Shown here one piece after another: positions 19,818 through 28,900 of a stretch of 57,335 bases of DNA. The notes below the pieces were generated by a model. The model was not told the origin of the DNA. It saw only the letters and a list, made by a program, of their open reading frames with translations, and did not search any database. The stretch covers positions 1-57,335 of the forward strand of contig JAPPQC010000005.1 in NCBI GenBank assembly GCA_028817225.1, in the 5' to 3' direction. Position 1 is the stretch's first letter. Each line of letters begins with the position of its first letter. Position numbers and translations under genes: made by a program. The stretch comes from Gammaproteobacteria bacterium. GTDB lineage: Bacteria; Pseudomonadota; Gammaproteobacteria; Poriferisulfidales; Oxydemutatoraceae.

Positions 19818-20855
19818 TCACTGCTCTATCAGTGATTCGGGCGTGGCCTCAAGCGGCTCGTAGAGCGAGTCTTGCAGGCGGTAATACCATTGGGAGAAAT
19901 GGTCGCCGAGCGATGCGGCCCTGTCGCGGACTTCCGCGCGCTTGTCCTGCGCCGCGCTGAACTGCTCCATCACCTCTTCGTTGTGCTGTGCGCCGATGAC
20001 CGCGTAAAGGCTTTCGCCGACGCGGTACGCCTGCACGACGATTTCCAGCCCGTCGAATGTCGTAAACACCGCGCGGATGGCCGTGTCGGGCAGCGCGAAG
20101 TCGTCTTTTCTCGGATAGACCTCGCGGAAGTCAAGGTAGTCCACAGTGGCGGCGATCCGGTTCAGCATGCCGGGGTCTTTCAGTTCGCCGCCCTCCGGCA
20201 TCGCCGCGAGTTTCAGCGGTTCGCCGCGTTTGTCGCGGACCACCTCAAGCGGTTCGCCCTCCTTCCTGTTGATGACAATCCGGTGCAGGTCGGCAGGCTC
20301 GATGTGCACAACCCGCTTGTCCAGCCACGCCTGCGGGTCGGCGTCCGGTGAAAGCCTGCGGTTGATCAGCCAACTCGCCGCCTCGCCCTCGATGCGCGCG
20401 AACTGGCCCTCGCTCAACTGCCGGCTCGGGTTGCCGAGAATCAGCCCCCACTGCCGCTGCGCGTTCGACCACTGCACCAGCACGCCGGCGCCCGTATCCG
20501 CGTCCATGTCGCCGACGCCCAGTTGCGCGTACTGGCCGGGCTGCGAGGTTTTCTCCTCGACCTTCTCGGCCTCCGACAACGCCAGCAGCAGGTTGCGGAT
20601 TTTGGCCGTGTCCGCCGGGTGGTTGTCCTTGTCAACGACCTGCCACAGGTTCTGTTCATTGCGCGCAAGGCGCGCCTGCCCGCCGCCTGCGGAACGCACT
20701 TCAATCGAGGCGACCTCGTTGACCGCCTCCATGTTCAGGTCCGGGAACAGCGCGCCGCGCCCGCCGCCGCGTTCATCTTCCATGCCGACGAACACCACCG
20801 CGGCGACCGCGGCCAGCGCGACGGCCAGCACGACGATGAAAAGCCGGCTACTCAT
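19818..20855 (-). CDS. DUF4340-containing membrane-anchored protein
   Basis: A 345-residue protein with one N-terminal membrane helix (about 4-24) and a large, probably periplasmic, region of the DUF4340 type. The function of this family is not established. It is the last gene of a four-gene operon whose other members are a GldA-like ATPase, a GldF-like permease and a GldG-like protein. DUF4340 proteins commonly accompany such systems, so it is probably an accessory part of the same complex. The start overlaps the preceding gene by 8 bases. Confidence 0.8.
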   Translation of the reverse strand: MSSRLFIVVLAVALAAVAAVVFVGMEDERGGGRGALFPDLNMEAVNEVASIEVRSAGGGQARLARNEQNLWQVVDKDNHPADTAKIRNLLLALSEAEKVEEKTSQPGQYAQLGVGDMDADTGAGVLVQWSNAQRQWGLILGNPSRQLSEGQFARIEGEAASWLINRRLSPDADPQAWLDKRVVHIEPADLHRIVINRKEGEPLEVVRDKRGEPLKLAAMPEGGELKDPGMLNRIAATVDYLDFREVYPRKDDFALPDTAIRAVFTTFDGLEIVVQAYRVGESLYAVIGAQHNEEVMEQFSAAQDKRAEVRDRAASLGDHFSQWYYRLQDSLYEPLEATPESLIEQ

Positions 20856-22791
20856 GCCGCAAACGCCTGCGGTGGCGGATGAACGCGAACAGCAGCGCCA
20901 GCAGCGTGACCAGCGCCGGCACCAGGCCGATGTTGATCGCCGTCAGGCGCGCGCCGAGCGCGTCAATGTCCCTCGCCAGTCTGTGCTTGACCTCGCGCAG
21001 TTCCTTGCGGGTTTGCAGCATCTGCGCGCGAAAGCCCGCCAGTTCCTGTTGCTGCTCGGCGGTCAGGATGGTGGATTTGACATCGGCGCGCTGGCTTTGC
21101 AGTTCGCTGAGCTTTTGCTCGGTCTCCCGCAGTTTGCGCTGAAGGTTCTCCTCGGTCTCGCGGTATTTGAGGCTGGACTCGCGCTCCAGTTCAATCACGC
21201 GGGTGAACGGGCGGCTGAGGCTCGCGCGCCCGCGAATGCCAATCAACTCGCTGCCGCCGGTGTACTGGTCCACCGCGTTGACGATGAAGTCGCGGTTGTT
21301 GGCATGGGGCTGCTGAATGCGCCTGCCGAAAAACTCGCGCACCGTCACCCACATCCGGTCGGACAGCACATCCACATCGGCCACCACCAGCAGGTTGGCG
21401 GCGCCGGTGGACTGCGCGATGTGCGGGTATTGCGGCTGCGCCTCCGGCTTTTCCTCTTTCTTGTCTTCGCCGCTCTCTGCGCCGTCCTCGCCGTCGGCTT
21501 CCTCTTCTTTCGGCGGCGGAGGCGGCCCGTCAAAGGCGCTGGTCAGTTCGCCCTCGATCTTGGCGGCGATGGTGTATTCCCTGCCGCTCGGCACAAACCC
21601 CCTTTCCAGCGACGCCTGGTCGGCGACGAAACGCAGCCGCTGCAACGGCATCAGCATCGAGTTGAAGCCCGACTGCACCAGCGGCGTCATCCGGATTTTC
21701 TCGATGTCCATCACCTCGATATTGGACGCGCTGGCGAAGTTGATCTGGCCGAGCATCGCCGTGATGGCGTCTTCCTGGTTCAGGTTGGCCTGCTTGTAGC
21801 CGAGCAGCACGATGTGGCGGCGCGGCGCCTGCCCGGGCGCGGCGGCCTGAAGCGCGTGGTCGAAATCGGCGACGACGGTGCCCTCGGAAACGCCGAACCC
21901 CCACGAGTTGAACAGCCGGTTCAGCGACGAACTCCTGATGTTGGCGTCGGGCAGCGGCGTGTCGCCCGGAACCGGAATCTCCTGCACCTCGGCGTAGGGG
22001 TCCACAAAGAAAATCGCCTTGCCGCCGCCCATCACATACTGGTCTATCGCATACAGCGTCTGGTCTTCAAGGTGCTGCGGGTGCGCGACCATCAGCAGGT
22101 CCACATCGTCATCAACGCGGTCGGTGTCGGTGAACACCAGTTTGACGGTGAACAACTGCTCGAGTTGCTCGATGACGACCCACGGGCGCCCGGGGTTGCC
22201 GATGGGCGAGCCGAGGCCGGTCGGATACATCGGCAGCCCCGTCATCAGCCCCAGCACCGGCTTCTTCGGGTTCAGCAGGCTGTAGAGCAGTTTGTCGATG
22301 TCGTATTCAAGGAACACCTCGCGGCTGGACTGCAAAAACGGTATCACCTCAATGTCGCCGACCGCGTTGGTGCCGGCCAGGCCGAAATAAAGCGACTCGC
22401 CGCTGTTCTGAACCGGAACCTTCTGCAGGCCGAAGCCGGTCGCGCGGTCCTCGTCCTCGGAGAACGGCTCCGGGTCCACCAGGTGCAACTGGATGTCGCC
22501 TTCGGAATGAAACACATATTCCTCCAGCAACTCGCGCACCTGCGTGTGGTATTTCCTGAGCGGCGAATAATCCCTGCTGACCGTCTCGGAAAAGAACAGG
22601 TAGAGGTTGATCGGCTGGTCAATGCCCTCGATGATCTTCAGCGTGTTGTCCGACAGCGTGTAGATGCTGTTTTCGGTCAGGTCCAGCCTCAGGTGCTTCA
22701 GCGCCATGTTGGACAGCATCGTCAGCACCAGAAAGGTCAGCGCCAGCAGCACATAGACGACGGCCTGCGGAACCGGCATGTTGCGTTTCAT
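20848..22791 (-). CDS. GldG-like ABC transport auxiliary protein
   Basis: A 647-residue membrane protein of the ABC-type auxiliary (GldG) family. The start MKRNMPVPQ lies 1 base after the permease stop. One membrane helix near the N-terminus (about 11-29) and one near the C-terminus (about 618-638) enclose a long, presumably periplasmic, domain. Within it are an acidic low-complexity segment around 440-470 (EEEADGEDGAESGEDKKEE) and a charged coiled coil (about 535-610). GldG partners the GldA/GldF transporter in gliding Bacteroidetes; in Proteobacteria the role of this module is not settled. No sign of truncation. Confidence 0.82.
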   Translation of the reverse strand: MKRNMPVPQAVVYVLLALTFLVLTMLSNMALKHLRLDLTENSIYTLSDNTLKIIEGIDQPINLYLFFSETVSRDYSPLRKYHTQVRELLEEYVFHSEGDIQLHLVDPEPFSEDEDRATGFGLQKVPVQNSGESLYFGLAGTNAVGDIEVIPFLQSSREVFLEYDIDKLLYSLLNPKKPVLGLMTGLPMYPTGLGSPIGNPGRPWVVIEQLEQLFTVKLVFTDTDRVDDDVDLLMVAHPQHLEDQTLYAIDQYVMGGGKAIFFVDPYAEVQEIPVPGDTPLPDANIRSSSLNRLFNSWGFGVSEGTVVADFDHALQAAAPGQAPRRHIVLLGYKQANLNQEDAITAMLGQINFASASNIEVMDIEKIRMTPLVQSGFNSMLMPLQRLRFVADQASLERGFVPSGREYTIAAKIEGELTSAFDGPPPPPKEEEADGEDGAESGEDKKEEKPEAQPQYPHIAQSTGAANLLVVADVDVLSDRMWVTVREFFGRRIQQPHANNRDFIVNAVDQYTGGSELIGIRGRASLSRPFTRVIELERESSLKYRETEENLQRKLRETEQKLSELQSQRADVKSTILTAEQQQELAGFRAQMLQTRKELREVKHRLARDIDALGARLTAINIGLVPALVTLLALLFAFIRHRRRLRHE

Positions 22792-22792
22792 G

Positions 22793-23527
22793 TCATTGCC
22801 CCCGGCTGTTTTCCAGAATGACGACATTGGCGGCCAGCCAGAACACGATCATCAGCAGAAAGTACACCAGATCGCGCATGTCAATCACGCCCTTGCTGAT
22901 GGAGGCGAAATGCGTCAGAAAGCTCAGCGAGGCGATGGTGTCGAGCAGTATCTGCGGCAGCCACGGCTCGAACAGGTCGAGCACATACGGCAGGCTGCTC
23001 GACATGAACGCAAAGCAGACGACGATGCTGATGATGAAGGCGATGACCTGGTTGCGGGTGGTCGCCGAGATGCACGAGCCAATCGCCAGAAACGCCCCCG
23101 CCATCAGGAAACTGCCGAGATAGGCGGAGAAAATAACGCCGTTGTCCGGTTCGCCGAGGTGGTTCACGGTGATCCACAGCGGAAAAGTCAGCGCCAGTGC
23201 GACGCCGGTGAACAGCCAGGCGGCGATGTATTTGCCGAGCACCGCCTGCGTGACGCTGATGGGCAGCGTCATCAGCAGTTCAATGCTGCCGCTCTTGCGC
23301 TCCTCCGCCCACAGCCGCATCGAGATGGCCGGAATCAGGAACAGGTACAGCCACGGGTGGAACTGGAAGAACGGCAGCAGGTCGGCCTCGCTGCGCTCGT
23401 AGAAGTTGCCGAGGTAGAAGGTGAAGGTGGCGATCAACACGAGAAAGATGACGATGAACACATAGGCCAGCGGCGTCGCGAAGTAGCCCGCCAGTTCCTT
23501 CCTGAGTATCGCGGCGATTGCGTTCAT
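22793..23527 (-). CDS. GldF-like ABC transporter permease
   Basis: A 244-residue inner-membrane permease of the ABC-2 type with about six hydrophobic segments. The start MNAIAAILRKEL gives an ATGA overlap with the upstream ATPase gene; a longer frame would lie inside it. The conserved RLWAEERKSGSIELLMTLPIS, typical of ABC-2 permeases, follows the first helices. With its neighbours it forms an ATPase, permease, GldG and DUF4340 unit. The transported substrate is unknown. Confidence 0.88.
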   Translation of the reverse strand: MNAIAAILRKELAGYFATPLAYVFIVIFLVLIATFTFYLGNFYERSEADLLPFFQFHPWLYLFLIPAISMRLWAEERKSGSIELLMTLPISVTQAVLGKYIAAWLFTGVALALTFPLWITVNHLGEPDNGVIFSAYLGSFLMAGAFLAIGSCISATTRNQVIAFIISIVVCFAFMSSSLPYVLDLFEPWLPQILLDTIASLSFLTHFASISKGVIDMRDLVYFLLMIVFWLAANVVILENSRGQ

Positions 23528-24468
23528 GACAAACTCCCGGCGGTGATTTCCCTGAAAACCTCGTCCAGCCGCCCCTGCTCCATCCTGAGGTCGGAGACCG
23601 CCAGTTTGCGGTCGGCGACGCAGCGCTTGACATCGCGGTACACGGCCTCCTGCCGGTCTTTCTGCGTGAAAAGAATCCAGCGGCGGTGGACCAGGTCCTC
23701 CTCGGCGGCGGTGACGCCGTCGAGCGCCTCCAGCGCCTTGACCGCGTCGCGGTCGCCGCTTTGCAGGCTGATGGCGTGGTGGTAGCGGGACTGTTCCAGC
23801 AGTTCCTTCGGCGTCGAGTCGGTCAGCAGGCGCCCCTGCGCGATAATCAGCGCGCGCGTGCACACCGCCGAGACTTCCTCGAGTATGTGCGTCGAGATGA
23901 CGACAATCTTGTCCTTGCTGAGCGAGTTGATCAGCGCCCGGACATGGTGTTTCTGGTTCGGGTCGAGGCCGTCCGTCGGCTCGTCCATGACCAGCACGCG
24001 CGGGTCGTGCATCAGCGCCTGCGCCAGCCCGACGCGGCGCTTGAAGCCCTTCGACAGCGTGTCCACCGGCTGCATCAGGACGCTTTGCAGCGCGAGTTCC
24101 TCGACGACATAATCAAAGCCGTTGGCGGTCTGCGCCTTGTCGAGTTGCCTGGCCCTTGCGATGAAATACAGAAAATCGCTGACCGTCATCTCGCCGTAAC
24201 TGGGCGCGCCCTCGGGCAGGTAGCCGATGATGCGCTTGGCCTCGATGGGCTGCGCGGCGATGTCGAAATCGCAGATGCTGACGCGCCCCGAGGTCTGGCG
24301 CAAAAACCCGCAGACCATCTTCATCGTCGTGGACTTGCCGGCGCCGTTGGGGCCGAGAAACCCCAGCACATCGCCCGGATGCACCTCGAAGGAGACATCA
24401 TCCACGGCCACCAGTTGCCCGAAGGTTTTGCAGAGATTTTCTACTTTAATCATCGTTCTGGACGGCAT
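23524..24468 (-). CDS. GldA-like ABC transporter ATP-binding protein
   Basis: A 314-residue ATPase. Walker A GPNGAGKST is at 39-47 and Walker B is VLVMDEPTDGLDP. The signature motif is the variant LSKGFKRR, characteristic of the GldA-type family rather than LSGGQ. The switch His lies in STHILEE. About 90 extra C-terminal residues follow the ATPase core, as in multidrug-type and gliding-type ATPases. The start could also be Met6 (24453). It heads the operon and has its own promoter-like sequence upstream. Confidence 0.9.
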   Translation of the reverse strand: MPSRTMIKVENLCKTFGQLVAVDDVSFEVHPGDVLGFLGPNGAGKSTTMKMVCGFLRQTSGRVSICDFDIAAQPIEAKRIIGYLPEGAPSYGEMTVSDFLYFIARARQLDKAQTANGFDYVVEELALQSVLMQPVDTLSKGFKRRVGLAQALMHDPRVLVMDEPTDGLDPNQKHHVRALINSLSKDKIVVISTHILEEVSAVCTRALIIAQGRLLTDSTPKELLEQSRYHHAISLQSGDRDAVKALEALDGVTAAEEDLVHRRWILFTQKDRQEAVYRDVKRCVADRKLAVSDLRMEQGRLDEVFREITAGSLS

Positions 24469-24498
24469 TCGGGCGCCCGGCCCAATTTCCGGGCGCTA

Positions 24499-24527
24499 TT
24501 TTTAACGGAAAACCCGGCGTTTTTCAA
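24499..24527 (-). promoter_or_regulatory. Sigma70-like promoter of the Gld-type ABC operon
   Basis: On the minus strand, TTGAAA (24527-24522), exactly 17 bases, and TAAAAA (24504-24499). The predicted leader to the ATG at 24468 is about 24 bases. A CCCCC/GGGGG hairpin (24528-24545) just upstream may end the preceding small-gene transcript, although its T-run is poor. Confidence 0.6.
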
Positions 24528-24561
24528 CCCCCTGCGGGGCGGGGGAGTTCGGCGTTGGCGG

Positions 24562-24729
24562 TCAGTCCTTCTTCTTTTTGCGGCCAAACAGTTTGGTGAA
24601 CAGTTTCTCGGGCCACTCCGGCATAAAAGCCATCATGTAAATCGTGAAAACGAAGATGACGGCGAGATAAATCAACATGCCCAACTGATAGGGGCTGTAA
24701 GGGCCGATTTCAAAAGCGGGTGGTGTCAT
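24562..24729 (-). CDS. Small single-pass membrane protein (55 residues)
   Basis: Not recognised. A hydrophobic segment of about 24 residues (roughly 15-38, starting YQLGMLIYLAVIF) follows a short N-terminus (MTPPAFEIGPYSP). The tail is strongly basic (KLFGRKKKKD). The ATG lies one base after the stop of the 92-residue membrane protein upstream, so the two are almost certainly co-translated. The positive-inside rule would put the Lys-rich tail in the cytoplasm. The frame has the GC-rich third positions of its neighbours. A function cannot be assigned. Confidence 0.65.
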   Translation of the reverse strand: MTPPAFEIGPYSPYQLGMLIYLAVIFVFTIYMMAFMPEWPEKLFTKLFGRKKKKD

Positions 24730-24730
24730 T

Positions 24731-25009
24731 TTACTGCTTCTCCAGTTTCGTTATCAGGCTATTTATTCTGGCGACCAAGTAGCCTGTCATTACAAAAAGC
24801 GACGTGGCCAACCCAATCCCGATGGTGGACAGTATATCAGAATCCCCGCTCCTGATTTCGGCAATCAGACCGCCGCTCATCACCGCAAGCAACGCAAGAA
24901 AAGCCAACACCAACCGCGTATAGTAGTTGATGCGCTCTTGCGCCGCCTTGATCGCCGTTTCAGTCATCGGGGATTTTCCCCGATTGGGGTTGTTTGTTTG
25001 CGTAATCAT
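24731..25009 (-). CDS. Small two-helix membrane protein (92 residues)
   Basis: Not recognised. Two hydrophobic helices (about 31-50 and 63-80) are joined by a short acidic loop (EIRSGDSD). The C-terminus is amphipathic (ARINSLITKLEKQ). Either Met1 (25009) or Met15 (24967) could be the start; the bases just before Met15 form a GGGGATTTTCCCC hairpin (24969-24981) that might affect initiation. It is followed at once by the 55-residue membrane protein. The pair is transcribed away from the Nif11-like gene and lies upstream of the Gld-type operon on the same strand. Confidence 0.7.
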   Translation of the reverse strand: MITQTNNPNRGKSPMTETAIKAAQERINYYTRLVLAFLALLAVMSGGLIAEIRSGDSDILSTIGIGLATSLFVMTGYLVARINSLITKLEKQ

Positions 25010-25245
25010 TGGCTATTCCACTGGCCCCGGCAAGCCTGATTTCGCCCGCCAGCCGACAGGAGCCTACCCGCATACAACCGGCAAGCCACACAAAGCCGAC
25101 GAACGGTAGTTTTTGGCCGACGAATGACCAAAAAATGCCGCCGAAGCCGCCAAAATCCCGCAAAAACGGCCACAAACCGCCCTGCCCGGGCGTGGTAAAA
25201 TCCGGCCTTGAACCGGCGCAAAACCGCGACGGTCAGGAGGCACAA
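25010..25245. promoter_or_regulatory. Divergent intergenic region before the Nif11-like gene
   Basis: An extended -10 TGG-TAAAAT (25193-25201) points toward the Nif11-like gene with a leader of about 38 bases. Further upstream is a 7-base stem TTTTTGG/CCAAAAA (25110-25116 and 25128-25134) flanked by two copies of GCCGACGAA, a plausible regulator site. CCGGCAAGCC also occurs twice about 50 bases apart (25025-25090). No gene is evident in this stretch. Confidence 0.45.
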
Positions 25246-25680
25246 ATGAGCACACACCAAACAGACAAGGCGTTCTTCAACGAACTGCAAAACAACGCAG
25301 AGTTGCAGGCCGCCGTGAAGCAGGTCACGACCAGGGAGGAGGTTCTGGCCGTTGCCGGACACTTCGGATTCGAGTTTTCCGCCTCCGAAGCCCTGCAGGT
25401 GCTGATTGCCGCCAAGCATTTCGGGGCGGAAATCCACCATGAAGCGATGCGCGAAGCCATGCGCGACGCCCTTGCCGCCATGTCCATCAGGGAAAAAGAC
25501 CTGGACGCCATCGTCGGCGGCTACGACGAAGCATCCCGCGCCGCCAACAACGCCATGCTGCAACACAACCCCAACGCCCAAACCCCCGCCGACTGCCCCG
25601 CCTGCGCCGCCTGCCTGCCGGGAGGCTCGGCAAAAGATGTGATGGAATTCGGGGCGCCGGGGGTTAAGGGTGGGGTTTGA
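25246..25680 (+). CDS. Nif11-like leader peptide, candidate RiPP precursor
   Basis: A 144-residue protein preceded by a perfect AGGAGG (25235-25240), 5 bases from the ATG. Residues about 8-50 resemble the Nif11 leader domain (AFFNELQNNAELQAAVKQV, then EEVLAVAGHFGFEFSASEAL). A second helical part ends in LDAIVGG (residues about 85-91), the double-Gly type cleavage site of Nif11 leaders. The remaining 53 residues are the putative core and contain CPACAAC, a CxxCxxC cluster. No lanthionine synthetase, cyclodehydratase or dedicated peptidase-transporter is in the window, so it is an orphan. Its base composition matches the chromosome, unlike the island that follows. The family call rests on pattern recognition only. 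Confidence 0.6.
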   Translation: MSTHQTDKAFFNELQNNAELQAAVKQVTTREEVLAVAGHFGFEFSASEALQVLIAAKHFGAEIHHEAMREAMRDALAAMSIREKDLDAIVGGYDEASRAANNAMLQHNPNAQTPADCPACAACLPGGSAKDVMEFGAPGVKGGV

Positions 25681-25714
25681 AGAGTAAATTACCCGGGATT
25701 TAGATATTGAGCTC

Positions 25715-25924
25715 GTGGAATTGGGAATCAAGGCTCGCTTCATCCGCCGTTGTTGTCACAGCTCTTTATCTTTCAAGAAAAGCACAAAGGATAGAATTAA
25801 GAGGATGTTGTTGAGTCTGGAAAAAAAGAGAAATTCAGGGTTTATTACTTATTCATGTAACCAAATTAAGCTAATCGCTGGAGAGACTTCCCGATTCTAT
25901 TTGTCAAATCTGAGGCATATCTGA
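25715..25924 (+). CDS. Possible small basic protein upstream of the helicase
   Basis: A 69-residue frame with GTG start, rich in Lys, Arg and Ser, unlike anything I recognise. Its stop overlaps the helicase start (TGATG), which would couple the two. There is no good ribosome binding site before the GTG, and the region could simply be a 5' leader. A helicase-specific GAGG at 25912-25915 means that coupling is not needed for helicase translation. Confidence 0.25.
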   Translation: MELGIKARFIRRCCHSSLSFKKSTKDRIKRMLLSLEKKRNSGFITYSCNQIKLIAGETSRFYLSNLRHI

Positions 25925-28900
25925 TGAATGAAGTAGAAAAAGGAATACTCAGGGCTGTCGCAAATAACCCCGGCCTCCAGATCAAAGATATTAAGCAGAT
26001 GCTTGATATCGGCATAGACGATGTTGAGCAGGCTTTGTCCGGCCAAATCAAGAGCAAGCTTCGGCAAGATAAAGCTTGCCGTTGGTACCTCAAAGAGACC
26101 AGTAGCACAGAAAATTTGGAGGAATCCTCTGAGCAGCCTGACCCCTCGCTCACCAGGCTTTGCCGATACTATCTCGACTGTCTGAGCCAAGATACCCCAA
26201 GCAGTGTTAGCGAATTCGCAACCTCCAAGTACGGGCAGAAATACGTTGAACTTGATGTCCTGCCGATGCTGGAGCAAGAAAAAAGCAATCCTTTTGAAAC
26301 TGAATCCGGGCAAAGATTTTTGATGCGCGTTCGCCGAGACCGGAATCCAAAGGTAGTGCAATTAGGCTACCCTGTGCGATTGAATTTCGTGCGTTCATCC
26401 AGATGGGAAGGCTTCAAAGTTGAGCCTATCCTGCTCTTCCGGTTTCAGGACACCAATCATGCGGGGGGTGGAATGATGCTGGCAGGTGATTTGCCACAAA
26501 TTAACTTTCAGGCATTGCAGGCGCTTCCCAATGCCGGCAAATCAAACTTGATGGAGGAAGCAAGCCAGATAATGGACGGGATTGGACTGGGAGATGCCGC
26601 AATTAATCCACCTGACATTGATGAGTTATTGATGCGATTACGCACCATGCGCCCGGAATGGGATTGGCTGGAAAATATTAATCCGCGCACTTTAAGCAAA
26701 GGGGCGCCTTTAAGTCAGCTGCGTCAGCAGGGTATCTTCAATCGTGCAATCCTCACCGCATCTGAAGCTCCACCATATACGAAAGGTCTGGAATCTGAAC
26801 TCGGAGTATTGACATCAATTCCAAAAGGAAAGTGTCAGGGTACAGTTTTGGGATCATGGATTGATGGGCAAAGCGATGAGCCATCTACGACAACGAGGAA
26901 ATCATCTTTGTCAGCAGTGCTGATGCTGATTTCCTGCGGTATCCAATGGTTGTTTCGGCCAGCGAAAAAACAATTACCGCTGCTGGAAGTACTGCCTTTG
27001 AACAGCGAACAGCGGCAAGCGGTGCAGCAGGCGTTGTCAAACTCCGTAACTGTCATTACAGGACCGCCGGGCACAGGCAAATCGCAAGTAGTAACTTCAA
27101 TCCTCATGAACGCAGCCTGGCAGAATATGACCATATTATTTGCCAGCAAGAATAACAAAGCGGTAGATGTCGTCGAGACCCGGGTAAATGCACTTGGGTC
27201 GCGACCAGTGTTGTTGCGTCTTGGAGCCAATCAATATCAAAGCCGTTTCGCCCAACATCTCGTTTCATTACTTTCCATGACATCAACCCCGGATAATCAG
27301 GCACGGTACCGCGAACATGAGACGATACATGCCAATCTTGGACAGTCGTCCAAACTGATTGACGCAAAGATTGAAGCCTTGATTGCTCTCCGCAATAAAA
27401 TTGACCATCTGGAACAACAGATTGAGTTGTTTCGCCAGGAAGTCGGTGATGATATTTTTCAGCAATGCAAAATTGTCGAAGGCCAAAAGCTTGAGCAGGA
27501 ATCTCAATCGCTGATATCTGTTATCAATCAAGCTGACAAAGAGAGACAAACACTTTTAACTCGCCTTATTTGGCTGTTGATCCGCAATTTCCGCTTCAAG
27601 CGCCTCAACAAGGCTTGCAAGGCTTTCAAGGAAATCTCATCACAAATTGGATTGCCAATGCCGGAGATGGCAGCGGAGGCTGCAACTGCTGATCAATGGC
27701 TTGAATATCGAACTCAGATAAAAGCCCGGGTGGCACAATCTCTCAAGGCAATTGAATATTTTGAGCGGTTAGAGAGTCTTGCCGAATTATCATCCCTCGA
27801 AGAACTGAATGAACAGCGAAGAGCGCTGACGAGAGACATTTCGACAAACTCTGAACGCCTGTGGAAGGCATGGTTGAGGCTTCAGCCTTCCCGCATCAAT
27901 GAACAACAAAGAAAACTTCTCGGTGATTATAGTGCACTCTTGCAGATGATAGTTGCGGCGAACGACGAAGGCAAACAACCCAGCAAGGAAATATACCGAC
28001 GCTTCTATAACCTTTTCCCGCAAATTGCCCCAATCCTCTCTTGCTGGGCGGTCACCTCACTTTCCGCCAAAGGTCGAATACCGCTTGAACCCGGGTTTTT
28101 TGATCTTTTAATTATTGATGAAGCGAGTCAGTGTGATATCGCATCAGCTTTGCCACTCCTCTACCGCGCTCACCGGGTGGTGATAATCGGCGACCCGATG
28201 CAACTTCGGCATATCAGCGCCCTGCCAAAGCAGCAAGATCAGCAGTTTTTGAGCAAATATGATTTGATAAATGACTACCCGGGATGGGCATACTCCACGA
28301 GATCATTATTCGATGTTGCGAGCAGTCTGTGTCGCAGTGAAGACATCGTAGCCTTGCAAGACCATCACCGCTCTCATGCAGATATTATCGGATTTTCCAA
28401 TGAGGTATTTTATGACGGACGCCTCAGGGTAGCGACCAACTATGACAGACTACTCCGCCCGCGTGAAGACGAGCCTGCTATTCGCTGGATTGATATTGCC
28501 GGGAAAACCGTGAGACCCGCTGCTGGGGGTGCTGTAAACGAAATTGAAGCCAAGGCTGTTGTGGGTGAGATTTCCCGTCTTGTAGCGGAAGGTTATCAGG
28601 GAAGCATCGGTGTGGTCAGCCCTTTCCGCATACAGGCAAATCGTATTCGGGATTTGGTGCGCTTCGACGATGAACTTTCCAAGCGTCTGGATAAAAGCTT
28701 CCTCTCTGATACAGTCCACAAATTCCAGGGCGATGAACGCGACATAATCATTTTCTCGCCAGTCATATCATCAGGCGCCAGCAAAGGAGCCATCGGCTTT
28801 CTCAAAAGCACTCCCAACCTGTTCAATGTTGCAGTTACCCGGGCGCGAGCCGCTCTTGTCATAGTCGGCGATCGAAAGATGGCACTCAATCACGGTGTGG

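Noticed and set aside
25681..25923. Left edge of the island examined for an integrase attachment site or target duplication matching the right edge.
   Set aside because: Only GATATT is shared between the two edges, far too short to be meaningful. No integrase or tRNA is present.
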